Of a DNA stretch of 64,000 bases, positions 8,868 through 17,876 are shown piece after piece; the stretch's first letter is position 1; each line of letters starts with the position of its first letter. The DNA comes from Cellulosimicrobium funkei (lineage in GTDB: Bacteria > Actinomycetota > Actinomycetes > Actinomycetales > Cellulomonadaceae): NCBI RefSeq assembly GCF_004519295.1, contig NZ_SOZH01000005.1:124001-188000 (forward strand), in the 5' to 3' direction. Under the pieces are notes generated by a model. The model searched no databases. It was given only the letters and a program-made list of their open reading frames with translations, and was not told the DNA's origin. The position numbers and the translations under genes are program-made.

Positions 8868-8897
8868 TTGACACCGCGCCACCCGGGGATCCATGAT
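8868..8897 (+). promoter_or_regulatory. Promoter of the importer/3-hydroxybutyrate operon
   Basis: TTGACA (8868-8873), 18 nt, then CATGAT (8892-8897). The predicted start near 8904 coincides with the second copy of the shared element, leaving a leader of about 65 nt before the ATG at 8970. Confidence 0.55.
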
Positions 8898-8904
8898 TCC
8901 CGCA

Positions 8905-8921
8905 ACCTGAATCGCCTCTCA
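8905..8921 (+). repeat. Copy 2 of a shared 17-bp promoter element
   Basis: ACCTGAATCGCCTCTCA, placed at about +1 of the operon promoter. That is a typical repressor position. Compare copy 1 at 8787-8803. Confidence 0.55.
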
Positions 8922-8969
8922 TGTTCGAGCGGCGCTCCCCCTCAGGACCACCCAACGAAGGGCGAAGTC

Positions 8970-10184
8970 ATGCGGACGAAGAAGTCCCAGCGGTCGGCGT
9001 TCGCCGTCGCCGCGCTCGCGGCCGCGAGCCTCGCGCTCGCCGCCTGCGCGCCGACCGACGCGAGCGGCGGCGGCAGCACCGGAGGCGAGACCAGCACGAG
9101 CGCCGACCCGGTCGACGTCGGCATCATCTACTCCAAGACCGGGCCGCTCGCGGCCTACGGCGAGGCCTACTACGAGGGCTTCCAGGCCGGTCTCGACTAC
9201 GCGACCGACGGCACGGGCGAGGTCGACGGCCGCCCCGTCAACGTGACGTTCCACGACGACGGCGGGGACCCCGACAAGGCGGTCGGGCAGGCCAAGGACC
9301 TCATCGGCAAGGGCTACCAGATCCTCGGCGGCACGGTCGTGTCCGGCGTGGCGCTCAAGCTCGCCGAGCAGGCCGAGCAGAACAAGGTGCTCTACATCTC
9401 CGGGCCCGCCGCGGTCGACGCGCTCACGGGCATCAACGACTACACGTTCCGCTCGGGGCGCCAGTCGCTCCAGGACGTCGCGACCGCCGGCACGTTCGTC
9501 GACCCGGACGGTGCGAAGGTCGTCGTGTTCGCCCAGGACAACGCGTTCGGCCAGGGCAACCTCGCCGCGGTCGAGGCCGTCATCGGCGCGCAGGGCGCCG
9601 AGGTGACGAGCGTGCTCGTGCCGGAGGACGCGACGGAGTTCACGCCGTTCGCGCACCAGATCGTCGACGCCGCGCCCGACCTCGTGTTCGTCGCGTGGGC
9701 CGGGGCGACGTCGGGCGCGATGTGGCAGGGCCTCGACCAGCAGGGCGTCCTCGACGCGACCACGGTCGTCACCGGGCTCGGCGACGTCGCGACCTACGGC
9801 GCGTACGGCGCCGCGGCGAGCAAGGTCGACTTCCTCAACCACTACTTCCCCGGCGCCGCGGGCACCGAGGTCGAGGCCGCGATGCTCGCGTCCGTCGAGG
9901 AGGCCGGGAAGCAGGCCGACCTCTTCACGCCCGACGGCTTCGTCGCCGCGCAGATGATCGTCCACGCGATCGCCGAGGGCGGCGACGACGTCGACGCCAT
10001 GGTCGACGCGCTCGAGGGCTGGAGCTTCGACGGCCCCAAGGGCACGACGACGGTCCGCGCGTCCGACCACGCGCTCGTCCAGCCGATGTACCAGGTGAAG
10101 CTCGTGGCCGAGGGCGACGGCTGGGTCCCCGAGCTCGTCGCCGAGGTGCCGGGCGACGACGTCGCGCCGGCCGAGGCGGGCTGA
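8970..10184 (+). CDS. ABC transporter substrate-binding lipoprotein (Liv type)
   Basis: 404 residues. A lipoprotein signal with lipobox LAAC (Cys26) and a Ser/Thr/Gly linker lead to a two-lobed Leu/Ile/Val-binding fold (VGIIYSKTGPLAAYGEAY, then FHDDGGDPDKAVGQAKDLI). It should sit on the outer face of the membrane and deliver ligand to the permeases encoded four and five genes downstream. This family also binds hydroxy acids, amides and aromatic acids. The operon content suggests 3-hydroxybutyrate, its oligomers or a similar hydroxyacid; that is inference. The ATG at 8970 was chosen because the signal peptide starts there. It is the first gene of a 13-gene operon. Confidence 0.88.
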   Translation: MRTKKSQRSAFAVAALAAASLALAACAPTDASGGGSTGGETSTSADPVDVGIIYSKTGPLAAYGEAYYEGFQAGLDYATDGTGEVDGRPVNVTFHDDGGDPDKAVGQAKDLIGKGYQILGGTVVSGVALKLAEQAEQNKVLYISGPAAVDALTGINDYTFRSGRQSLQDVATAGTFVDPDGAKVVVFAQDNAFGQGNLAAVEAVIGAQGAEVTSVLVPEDATEFTPFAHQIVDAAPDLVFVAWAGATSGAMWQGLDQQGVLDATTVVTGLGDVATYGAYGAAASKVDFLNHYFPGAAGTEVEAAMLASVEEAGKQADLFTPDGFVAAQMIVHAIAEGGDDVDAMVDALEGWSFDGPKGTTTVRASDHALVQPMYQVKLVAEGDGWVPELVAEVPGDDVAPAEAG

Positions 10185-10185
10185 C

Positions 10186-10962
10186 GTGGGCGAGCCGCAC
10201 ACCCTCCCCGCGCTCGAGGTCCGCGACCTCGGGCTCCAGATCGGCGGCGCGCGGATCCTGCGGGGCGTGAGCCTCGCCGTCGGGCAGGGCGAGATGCTCG
10301 GCGTGATCGGGCCGAACGGCGCGGGCAAGACGACGCTCTTCAACCTGGTCTCGGGGATCCACCGCCCGACGAGCGGTTCGGTGCTCCTCGAGGGCGCGGA
10401 CGTGACGACCACCTCGGTGGCCGCGCGCGCCCGCGCGGGCCTGGGCCGCACGTTCCAGACGTCGAGCCTGTTCCCGCGCCTGAGCGTCCGGGAGAACGTG
10501 CGGCTCGCCGCGCAGGGGCGCCTCGGCGGCGCCCTGTCGGTGCTGCGCTTCCCGCGTCGCGGCGACGCCGCGACGCGGGAGGCGGACCGGCACCTGGAGA
10601 CCGTCGGGCTCGTGCGCCGCGCCGAGGTCGCCGCGGGCGACCTGTCGCACGGCGACAAGCGCAAGCTCGAGATCGCGGTGCTCCTCGCGACCGAGCCGCG
10701 CGTCGTGCTGCTCGACGAGCCCATGGCCGGCGTGTCGTCCGCCGACGTGCCCGGCCTCGTCGAGGTCATCCGCGACCTGCACGCGACCGGCTGCACGGTG
10801 CTCATGGTCGAGCACCACATGGACGTCGTGCTGGGGATCGTGGACCGCGTCGCCGTCATGCACCACGGCGAGCTGCTCGCGTGCGACACCCCCGACGCCG
10901 TCATGGCGGACCCGACGGTGCAGAGCGCCTACCTCGGCGTCACGGCAGGAGAGGCAGCATGA
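10186..10962 (+). CDS. ABC transporter ATPase, LivG type
   Basis: 258 residues with Walker A GPNGAGKTT, the LivG-type insertion GLGRTFQTSSLFPRLSVREN, a signature written LSHGDKRKLEIA, and Walker B VVLLDEPMAGVS. It hydrolyses ATP on the cytoplasmic side to drive uptake. The signature reads LSHGD rather than LSGGQ; the same change occurs in LivG relatives and is not evidence of inactivity. The GTG start lies 1 nt after the stop of the binding-protein gene, and its own stop overlaps the next start. Confidence 0.9.
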   Translation: MGEPHTLPALEVRDLGLQIGGARILRGVSLAVGQGEMLGVIGPNGAGKTTLFNLVSGIHRPTSGSVLLEGADVTTTSVAARARAGLGRTFQTSSLFPRLSVRENVRLAAQGRLGGALSVLRFPRRGDAATREADRHLETVGLVRRAEVAAGDLSHGDKRKLEIAVLLATEPRVVLLDEPMAGVSSADVPGLVEVIRDLHATGCTVLMVEHHMDVVLGIVDRVAVMHHGELLACDTPDAVMADPTVQSAYLGVTAGEAA

Positions 10963-11738
10963 GCGGCAGCAGCAGGAGCACCGCCCAGCCCGCGGTCGGG
11001 AGCGACTTGCCCGTCCTCGAGGTACGCGGGCTGTCCGCGCGCATCGCGGGCCAGCAGGTCGTCGAGGACGTGACCTTCTCCGTCCCGGCCACCGGGGTCA
11101 CGGCGGTGCTGGGCCGCAACGGCGTCGGCAAGACGTCGACCCTCAAGGCCGTGCTCGGCCTGATCGAGCGCCGGGGCGAGGTGCTGCTCGCGGGCGAGCG
11201 CGTCGACGGCGAGCGCACGGACCGGATCGTGCGGCGCGGCGTCGGGTACGTGCCCGAGGACCGGGAGGTGTTCGCCGGGCTCACGGTCGCGGAGAACCTG
11301 CGGCTCGCCGAGCGCGACGCCCACCCGCGGCGCGAGCTCGTCGCGGAGCTCTTCCCGGACCTCGTGCAGCGCGCCGCCCAGCGCGCGGGCACCCTCTCAG
11401 GCGGTCAGCAGCAGATGGTGTCGCTCGCGCGCGCCCTGCTCAACGCCAACCGCCTGCTCCTCGTCGACGAGCCCACCAAGGGCCTCGCGCCCCGGATCGT
11501 CGGCGAGGTGTCGGACGCGCTCGCGGAGGCGGCCCGCACGGTCCCGATCCTGCTCGTCGAGCAGAACCTCGAGGTCATCGAGCGGCTCGCCGAGCGCGTC
11601 GTCGTGATCGACGCGGGCCGCGTCGTGCACACCGGCCCCGCGCGCGAGCTCCTCGACGACCCCGACCGCGTCCAGCAGCTCCTCGGCGTGCACGCCGAGG
11701 TCGACCATCACGGAACCGAAGGGGCGGTGGCCCGGTGA
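10959..11738 (+). CDS. ABC transporter ATPase, LivF type
   Basis: 259 residues. Walker A is GRNGVGKTS, the signature is LSGGQQQMVSLARAL, Walker B is LLLVDEPTKGLAP, and the switch region is ILLVEQN. Paired with the LivG-type subunit it forms the heterodimeric motor of a branched-chain-type importer. The ATG at 10959 overlaps the previous stop (ATGA) and follows GGAGAGG. A longer in-frame extension upstream lies inside the previous gene and is rejected. Confidence 0.9.
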   Translation: MSGSSRSTAQPAVGSDLPVLEVRGLSARIAGQQVVEDVTFSVPATGVTAVLGRNGVGKTSTLKAVLGLIERRGEVLLAGERVDGERTDRIVRRGVGYVPEDREVFAGLTVAENLRLAERDAHPRRELVAELFPDLVQRAAQRAGTLSGGQQQMVSLARALLNANRLLLVDEPTKGLAPRIVGEVSDALAEAARTVPILLVEQNLEVIERLAERVVVIDAGRVVHTGPARELLDDPDRVQQLLGVHAEVDHHGTEGAVAR

Positions 11739-12610
11739 GCACGATCGTCCTCCTCCTCGTCACGGGGCTCGGCCTCGGGGCGCTGTACTTCCTCGTCGCG
11801 TCGGGCCTGTCGCTCATCTACGGGCTCATGGGCGTCCTCAACTTCGCGCACGGTTCGTTCCTCACGCTCGGCGCGTTCGGCGGCTGGTTCGTCGCGCGCT
11901 CCCTCGGCGCCGACTCGTGGGGCGTCTTCGGGCTCTCGCTGCTCGCCGGGGCCGTCGTCGGGGCGGGGGCTGCGGCGCTCACCGAGCTCCTGCTCATCCG
12001 CCCGCTCTACGAGCGGCACATCGAGCAGGTGCTCGTCACCGTCGGGCTCTCGCTCGCGTCCGTCGCGCTGTTCGAGGGCATGTGGGGGTCGGACCCCGAG
12101 TTCATCTCCGGCCCGGCGTGGCTCAAGGGCACGACCGACCTGGCGGGCGCGCCGGTGCCCAACGACCGGTTCGTCGCGATCGGCGCCGCGGCTCTCGTGC
12201 TCGGCGCGATCGTGCTGTTCCTCCAGCGCACCCGCTACGGGCTCATCATCCGCGCGGGCGTCGAGAACCGGTCCATGGTCACGGCGCTCGGCATCGACGT
12301 GCGCAAGGCGTTCACGCTCGTCTTCGCGGTCGGCGGCGCCGCCGCGGGGCTCGGCGGGGTCCTCGCCTCGCAGTACTTCGGGTACGTCTCCCCGCACCTC
12401 GGCGGGTCGCTGCTCATCTTCGCGTTCATCGTCACCGTCATCGGGGGGCTCGGCTCCCTGACCGGCGCGGCGGTCGCGTCCGTGCTCGTCGCGGTCCTGC
12501 AGCAGTTCGCGAACTACTACCTCGGCTACGGCGACCTCCTCGTCGTGCTCCTCCTCGCGCTCGTGCTCCTCGTCCGTCCCACCGGCCTCCTCGGGAGGGC
12601 AGCCGCATGA
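11735..12610 (+). CDS. ABC transporter permease, LivH type
   Basis: 291 residues, almost entirely hydrophobic, about 8 membrane segments. The opening GLGLGALYFLVASGLSLIYG and MGVLNFAHGSFLTLGAF are typical of LivH permeases, as is RYGLIIRAGVENRSM, the cytoplasmic loop that contacts the ATPase. It forms the membrane channel with the LivM-type protein that follows. The GTG start overlaps the previous stop by 4 bp. Confidence 0.9.
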   Translation: MSTIVLLLVTGLGLGALYFLVASGLSLIYGLMGVLNFAHGSFLTLGAFGGWFVARSLGADSWGVFGLSLLAGAVVGAGAAALTELLLIRPLYERHIEQVLVTVGLSLASVALFEGMWGSDPEFISGPAWLKGTTDLAGAPVPNDRFVAIGAAALVLGAIVLFLQRTRYGLIIRAGVENRSMVTALGIDVRKAFTLVFAVGGAAAGLGGVLASQYFGYVSPHLGGSLLIFAFIVTVIGGLGSLTGAAVASVLVAVLQQFANYYLGYGDLLVVLLLALVLLVRPTGLLGRAAA

Positions 12611-13764
12611 CCACCCAGACCGCTCCCACGGCCCCGGCCGCCCCCGCCGACGACGCACCGCGCGCCGACCGACCCGCCCGCCGGGCGCCGTCGGGCACGC
12701 TGGTCCGCACGCTCGCGGGCGTCGCGCTCGTCGCGCTGCTCGCGTGCCTCCCGCTGCTCGCGCTCCACGTGCCGGGCGTCCTGCCCGGCCCGACGTACAC
12801 GCCCGGCGCGCTCCAGATGATGGCGATGTGCTGGCTCATCGGCGCCCTCGCGCTGAGCTACCACCTGCTGTTCGGGGTCGCGGGGCTGCTGAGCTTCGGC
12901 CACGCGCTGTACTTCGCGGCCGGGCTGTACGGGCTCGCGATCGTGCTCGACACGACCGAGATCCCGCTCCTGCCGGCCGCGGCGCTCGTGCTCGTCGGCG
13001 GGATCGTCCTCGCGCACGTCGTCGGGGCCGTCTCGCTGCGGGTCACGGGCATCTCGTTCGCCATGGTCACCCTCGCGTTCGCCCAGGCGGGCAACGTGCT
13101 CGTGCGCCGCAACCCCGGCGGCACGACCGGCGGCGAGGAGGGCCTCGCGCTCGCGACCCGGAACGTGCCCGACGCGTTCGTGGGCGTGCTCAACACGCGC
13201 AACCTCTACTGGCTCGCCCTCGCCGTGCTCGTCGTCGTCTACCTCGTGGTGCTGTGGGTCGAGCGGTCGCGCGCGGGGCACGTCGCGGCGGCGACGCGCG
13301 AGAACGAGATGCGCGTGCGCGTCATCGGCGGGCGCCCCTACCTCGTCAAGCTCCTCGTGTTCGTCCTCGCGGCGACGCTCGCGACCGTCGTCGGTATGGC
13401 GTACCTGCTGCTCCAGTCCGGCGCCGTGCCGCGCGCGACGTCCGCCGACTTCACGCTCACGCTGCTCGTCATGGTCGTGCTCGGCGGCGTCGGGTCCCGG
13501 TGGGGCGCGATCGTCGGCGGCGTGCTCTACACGATCCTCGACCAGCGGCTCGGCACGCTCGCGAGCTCCGCGGCCGTCGCGGACCTCCCGGCCGTGCTGC
13601 GCGTGCCGCTCAGCGAGCCGCTGTTCCTGCTCGGGACCCTCTTCATCCTCGTCGTGATGTTCCTGCCCGGCGGCATCGCGGGCGCCGCGTCGCGCCTCGC
13701 CGCGCGCCGCCGCCCGCGGGAGGATCGGGAGGAGGCCCGCGAGCGCCTGGAGGAGGTGGCATGA
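12607..13764 (+). CDS. ABC transporter permease, LivM type
   Basis: 385 residues. A Pro/Ala-rich cytoplasmic start is followed by about 9-10 membrane segments. LLFGVAGLLSFGHALYFAAG and RVTGISFAMVTLAFAQ are LivM signatures. The C-terminus is charged (RRRPREDREEARERLEE). Together with genes 8970-12610 it completes a five-part importer in the order J-G-F-H-M. The ATG at 12607 overlaps the preceding stop. Confidence 0.9.
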   Translation: MTTQTAPTAPAAPADDAPRADRPARRAPSGTLVRTLAGVALVALLACLPLLALHVPGVLPGPTYTPGALQMMAMCWLIGALALSYHLLFGVAGLLSFGHALYFAAGLYGLAIVLDTTEIPLLPAAALVLVGGIVLAHVVGAVSLRVTGISFAMVTLAFAQAGNVLVRRNPGGTTGGEEGLALATRNVPDAFVGVLNTRNLYWLALAVLVVVYLVVLWVERSRAGHVAAATRENEMRVRVIGGRPYLVKLLVFVLAATLATVVGMAYLLLQSGAVPRATSADFTLTLLVMVVLGGVGSRWGAIVGGVLYTILDQRLGTLASSAAVADLPAVLRVPLSEPLFLLGTLFILVVMFLPGGIAGAASRLAARRRPREDREEARERLEEVA

Positions 13765-15350
13765 CGACGCAGCACCAGGACGCCCAGGACGGCCTGCACA
13801 CCCTCGGGCGCTGGACGCGCGACCGCGCGCTCGCGACGCCCGACCGCGTCGCCGTCGACGACCGCGGCGTGACCCTGCGCTACCGCGACCTGCACGAGCG
13901 CGCGAGCGCCCTGGCGGCGGCGTTCCGGGAGGCGGGCTACGGCGTCGGGGACCGCGTCGCGACCGTCACGGGCAACAGCGCCGACCAGGTCGTGCTGTTC
14001 TTCGCGTGCGCGCAGGCCGGGCTCGTCCTCGCGCCGCTGTCGTGGCGGCTGTCGCCCGGCGAGCTCGCCGCCCAGGTCGAGCAGGCCGACCCCGCGCTGG
14101 TGCTCGTGGAGCAGGAGTTCTCCGGCCTCGCGGACTCGGCGTTCGACCGGCTCGACCCGCTGCGCCGGCTCGACGGGGAGCGGCCCGGCCGCCCGCCCCG
14201 GCGGGCGGAGCTCGGGCGCAGCGGCGTCGAGGCGCACGTCCCGCCGCCGTCACGGCGGGGGCCCGCGCCGGAGCGCCGGCCCGTGCGCGACGACGACCCG
14301 CTCCTCCTCGTGTTCACGTCCGGCACGCAGGGCACGCCCAAGGGCGCGCTGCTCACGCACGCGAACTGCTTCTGGACGAACCTCTCGCTCTCGCGCACGG
14401 TCGAGCTGACGAGCCACGACGTCGTGCTGAGCGTGCTGCCGCAGTTCCACGCGGGCGGGTGGAACATCCAGCCGCTGCTCGCGTGGTGGACCGGCGCGAC
14501 CGTCGTCCTGGAGCGCACGTTCGAGCCAGAGCGCGTGCTCCAGCTCGTCGCCGAGCGCCGCGTCACGACGATGATGGGCGTCCCGACGAACTACCTGCTC
14601 CTCGCGGAGCACCCCGGCTTCGCGGACGCCGACCTGTCGTCGCTGCGGCACGCCGTCGTGGGCGGCGCGCCCATGCCGGAGCCGCTGCTGCGCACGTGGC
14701 ACCGTCGCGGCGTCGCGCTCTCGCAGGGCTACGGGCTCACGGAGGCGGGCCCCAACGTGCTGTGCCTGCCCGACGACCAGGCCCGCGAGCGCAGCGGCTC
14801 GGCCGGCACGCCGTACCCGCACGTCGAGGTTGCCGTCGCCGACCCGGTGACGGGCCGCCACCTCGACGGGCCCGCGGCGGGCGAGCTGCTGGTCCGCGGA
14901 CCGGGGGTGTTCGCGGGCTACTTCCGCGACGAGGCCGCCACGGCCGCGGTCCTGCGCGACGGCTGGCTGCGCACCGGCGACCTCGTCGAGCGCGACGCCG
15001 ACGGGTGCTACCGCGTGGTCGACCGCCTGAAGGACGTCTTCATCGTCGGCGGCGAGAACGTCACGCCGTCCGAGGTGGAGGCCGTGCTCCGCCGCCACCC
15101 CGCGGTGGCGGACGTCGCGGTGGTGGGCGTCCCCGACGACCGGTGGGGCGAGGTCGGGGCCGCGTTCGTCGTGCCGCGCGCCGGCCACCCCACCGACGCC
15201 GAGGAGCTGGAGGCGTTCTGCCGCCGCGAGCTCGCGCACTTCAAGGTCCCGCGCCGCTTCGACCTCGTCCCGTCCCTGCCCCGCACGTCGTTGCACAAGG
15301 TGTCGCGCCGCTCGCTCGCCGAGCGCGTGACCGTCCCGGAGGACTCATGA
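13761..15350 (+). CDS. AMP-forming acyl-CoA ligase
   Basis: 529 residues of the adenylate-forming superfamily: phosphate loop FTSGTQGTPKGALLTH, YGLTEAGPN, GWLRTGDL, the hinge region KDVFIVGGENVTPSEVE, and the C-terminal catalytic Lys in RTSLHKVSRRS. It activates a carboxylic acid with ATP and CoA. Its place directly after the importer suggests it acts on the imported acid, for example 3-hydroxybutyrate or acetoacetate, in parallel with the CoA-transferase downstream; the exact substrate is inferred. It starts with ATGA overlapping the previous stop, behind AGGAGG. Confidence 0.85.
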   Translation: MTTQHQDAQDGLHTLGRWTRDRALATPDRVAVDDRGVTLRYRDLHERASALAAAFREAGYGVGDRVATVTGNSADQVVLFFACAQAGLVLAPLSWRLSPGELAAQVEQADPALVLVEQEFSGLADSAFDRLDPLRRLDGERPGRPPRRAELGRSGVEAHVPPPSRRGPAPERRPVRDDDPLLLVFTSGTQGTPKGALLTHANCFWTNLSLSRTVELTSHDVVLSVLPQFHAGGWNIQPLLAWWTGATVVLERTFEPERVLQLVAERRVTTMMGVPTNYLLLAEHPGFADADLSSLRHAVVGGAPMPEPLLRTWHRRGVALSQGYGLTEAGPNVLCLPDDQARERSGSAGTPYPHVEVAVADPVTGRHLDGPAAGELLVRGPGVFAGYFRDEAATAAVLRDGWLRTGDLVERDADGCYRVVDRLKDVFIVGGENVTPSEVEAVLRRHPAVADVAVVGVPDDRWGEVGAAFVVPRAGHPTDAEELEAFCRRELAHFKVPRRFDLVPSLPRTSLHKVSRRSLAERVTVPEDS

Positions 15351-16045
15351 GCACCCAGCCCCGCACCGCCCGCGGCAACCGCACCCGGGCGAAGATCCTC
15401 GCCGCGGCCGAGCAGGTGTTCGCCGAGGTCGGGTACCACGACGCGTCGATCGTGAAGATCACCGAGTCCGCGGGCGTGGGTCAGGGCACGTTCTACCTGT
15501 ACTTCGAGTCGAAGATCGACGTGTTCGACGAGCTCGTCGACGACCTCAACCGCCGCGTGCGGCACGCGATGATCGAGGCGAGCTCGCAGGCGACGACGCG
15601 CCTGGCCGCCGAGCGCGCGGGGTTCGAGGCGTTCTTCCGCTTCACCGCCGAGCACCCGGCGCTCTACCGGATCGTCCGGCAGGCCGAGTTCGTCTCGCCC
15701 GGGGCGCTGCGCCGCCACTACGCGCGCATCGTCGAGGGCTACATGACCGGGCTCGACAAGGCGCGCGCGAACGGCGAGGTCGGCCACGACGTCGACCCGG
15801 AGGTCGCCGCGTGGGCGCTCATGGGCATCGGCGAGATCGTCGGGATGCGCTGGGTCCTGTGGGGCGGGCGCTGGGACGAGGGCGCAGAGCCGCCGTCGTA
15901 CGACACAGCGGCTGCCGAGGTCCCTCCGCACGTGTTCGAGCAGACCATGCAGTTCATCGAGCGCGCGCTCGCCGCGCCGCGGACCGCCCCGCCGACCGGG
16001 ACCGGGCCCGCCACCTCGACCGAGACCGAAGGAGACGCGCGATGA
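15347..16045 (+). CDS. TetR-family transcriptional regulator
   Basis: 232 residues. The N-terminal TetR helix-turn-helix is clear (RTRAKILAAAEQVFAEVGYH, then GVGQGTFYLYFESKIDVFDEL). The C-terminal half is an all-helical ligand domain resembling fatty-acid-responsive TetR proteins. It lies inside the operon with 4-bp overlaps on both sides, so it would be made with the enzymes. It is the only specific regulator encoded in the unit and the best candidate for the shared element at 8787 and 8905; the ligand could be a CoA thioester. That link is inference. Confidence 0.88.
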   Translation: MSTQPRTARGNRTRAKILAAAEQVFAEVGYHDASIVKITESAGVGQGTFYLYFESKIDVFDELVDDLNRRVRHAMIEASSQATTRLAAERAGFEAFFRFTAEHPALYRIVRQAEFVSPGALRRHYARIVEGYMTGLDKARANGEVGHDVDPEVAAWALMGIGEIVGMRWVLWGGRWDEGAEPPSYDTAAAEVPPHVFEQTMQFIERALAAPRTAPPTGTGPATSTETEGDAR

Positions 16046-16818
16046 CCGTCCCCGCCACCGTCCCCGGCACCGCCCCGACCCTCGCCGGACGGCGCGCGCT
16101 CGTCACGGGCGGCGCGAGCGGCATCGGCGCCGCGTGCGCGCGCGAGCTCGCCACGCGCGGCGCGCACGTGACCGTCGCCGACGTCGACCCCGACGGCGCG
16201 CAGCGCCTCGCGGACGAGCTCGGCGGCGAGGCGTGGGTCGTCGACCTCGCCGACACGCGCGCGCTCGACGACCTCTCGCTCGACGTCGACGTCCTCGTCA
16301 ACAACGCGGGCGTCCAGCGCGTGAGCCCCATCGAGGACTTCCGCCCGGACGACTTCCGCCTGCTGCACGCGATCATGCTCGAGGCGCCGTTCCTGCTGGT
16401 CCGGGCCGCGCTCCCGGGGATGTACGCGCGCGGGTTCGGGCGCGTCGTCAACGTGTCGTCCGTGCACGGCCTCGTGGCGTCGCCGTTCAAGTCGGCGTAC
16501 GTGTCCGCGAAGCACGGCCTGGAGGGCCTGTCCAAGGTGACGGCGCTCGAAGGCGGTCCGCACGGCGTGACGAGCGTGTGCGTCAACCCCGGGTACGTGC
16601 GCACGCCGCTCGTGGAGAAGCAGATCGCCGACCAGGCGCGCGTGCACGGCATCCCCGAGTCCGAGGTGCTCGCGACGGTGCTCCTCGCCGAGTCCGCGGT
16701 GAAGCGGCTCGTCGAGCCGGAGGAGGTCGCGTCGCTCGTCGGCTGGCTCACCGGCCCGGACGCGTCGATGGTCTCGGGCGCGTCGTGGACGATCGACGGC
16801 GGCTGGAGCGCCCGGTGA
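16042..16818 (+). CDS. bdhA: 3-hydroxybutyrate dehydrogenase (SDR)
   Basis: 258 residues, classical short-chain dehydrogenase: cofactor motif GGASGIG (23-29), NNAG (87-90), and catalytic Ser140, Tyr153 and Lys157. Stretches specific to D-3-hydroxybutyrate dehydrogenases are present: VQRVSPIEDF, HGLVASPFKSAYVSAKHG, NPGYVRTPLVEKQI and VKRLVEPEEVASL. It oxidises 3-hydroxybutyrate to acetoacetate with NAD+, linking the imported monomer to the CoA-transferase and thiolase downstream. The ATG overlaps the tetR stop. Confidence 0.92.
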   Translation: MTVPATVPGTAPTLAGRRALVTGGASGIGAACARELATRGAHVTVADVDPDGAQRLADELGGEAWVVDLADTRALDDLSLDVDVLVNNAGVQRVSPIEDFRPDDFRLLHAIMLEAPFLLVRAALPGMYARGFGRVVNVSSVHGLVASPFKSAYVSAKHGLEGLSKVTALEGGPHGVTSVCVNPGYVRTPLVEKQIADQARVHGIPESEVLATVLLAESAVKRLVEPEEVASLVGWLTGPDASMVSGASWTIDGGWSAR

Positions 16819-17876
16819 CCGCGCCGACGACCGCGCCGGACGACGTCACCGCCGCGACCCACACCTACGCGACGCTCGACGTCCCCGTCGCGGGCGGGCG
16901 GCTGCGCGTCGGCGTGTGGGACCCGGTCGGTCCGCACGCACCCGAGCCCGGCGCCCGGCCCGACGGCGGTGTGCGCCCCGCGCCCGACGCCGTCCCGACC
17001 GCCCTCGCCGTGCACGGCATCACGGCGTCGCACCGCGCGTGGCCGGCCGTCGTCGCGGCGCTGCCGGGCGTGCGCGTCGTCGCGCCCGACCTGCGCGGGC
17101 GCGGGCGCAGCAACGGCCTGCCCGGCCCGTACGGCATGGGCGCGCACGCGGACGACCTCGCGACGGTCCTCGACGCGCTCGGGATCGACCGCGTCGTCGC
17201 GCTCGGCCACTCCATGGGCGCGTTCGTGTCCGTCGTGCTCGCGCACCGCCACCCCCGCCGCGTCTCCCGGCTCGTGCTCGTCGACGGCGGTATCCCGCTC
17301 CCGCCGCCGACCGGGCTCGCGCCCGACGCGACGCACGACGAGGTCCTGCGCGCCCTGCTCGGCCCGGCCGTCGAGCGCCTCGAGCGCACGTTCGCCGACC
17401 ACGAGGAGTACCGCGGGTTCTGGCGCGCGCACCCCGCCTTCGCGAGCGCGTGGGACGAGCCGTGGGCCGACGTCGTCGCGGGGTACGTCGACTACGACCT
17501 CGTCGGCGAGGCGCCCGCGCTGCGTCCGGCGTCGTCGGGCGCCGCGGTCTCCGCCGACTCGCTCGAGCTCTACGAGGGCGGGCCGCTCGCGGACGCGCTC
17601 GCGGGCGACCACCCGCTCGACGTGCCCCTCGTGCTGCTGCGCGCGCCGCGCGGCCTGCTCGACGAGCCCGAGGCCCTCTACTCCCCCGAGCATCTCGCCG
17701 CGTGGCGCGCGCGGCTGCCGGGGCTGCGCACCCGCGACGTAGCGGGTATCAATCACTACACGATCATCATGAGCCCGCCCGGCGTCGAGGCCGTCGCGGG
17801 CGAGACCCTGCGGGCCCTGGCCGCCGTCACGAGCGACGGACCCGGACCGGCGAGTGACGAGGAGGTCACGGCATGA
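16815..17876 (+). CDS. Alpha/beta hydrolase, possible 3-hydroxybutyrate-oligomer hydrolase
   Basis: 353 residues. Alpha/beta-hydrolase fold with HGITASHRAWPAV (oxyanion region), nucleophile elbow GHSMGAF and a C-terminal His in GINHYTIIM. No signal peptide is visible, so it should be cytoplasmic. The substrate cannot be told from sequence. Lying between 3-hydroxybutyrate dehydrogenase and the CoA-transferase, with 4-bp overlaps on both sides, it may cut imported hydroxybutyrate dimers or oligomers. A general lactone or ester hydrolase is the alternative. Confidence 0.75.
   Translation: MTAPTTAPDDVTAATHTYATLDVPVAGGRLRVGVWDPVGPHAPEPGARPDGGVRPAPDAVPTALAVHGITASHRAWPAVVAALPGVRVVAPDLRGRGRSNGLPGPYGMGAHADDLATVLDALGIDRVVALGHSMGAFVSVVLAHRHPRRVSRLVLVDGGIPLPPPTGLAPDATHDEVLRALLGPAVERLERTFADHEEYRGFWRAHPAFASAWDEPWADVVAGYVDYDLVGEAPALRPASSGAAVSADSLELYEGGPLADALAGDHPLDVPLVLLRAPRGLLDEPEALYSPEHLAAWRARLPGLRTRDVAGINHYTIIMSPPGVEAVAGETLRALAAVTSDGPGPASDEEVTA

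Noticed and set aside
10186-10962. Possible inactivation of the LivG-type ATPase because its signature reads LSHGD
   Set aside because: This is normal for LivG-type subunits; Walker A, Walker B and the switch His are intact.
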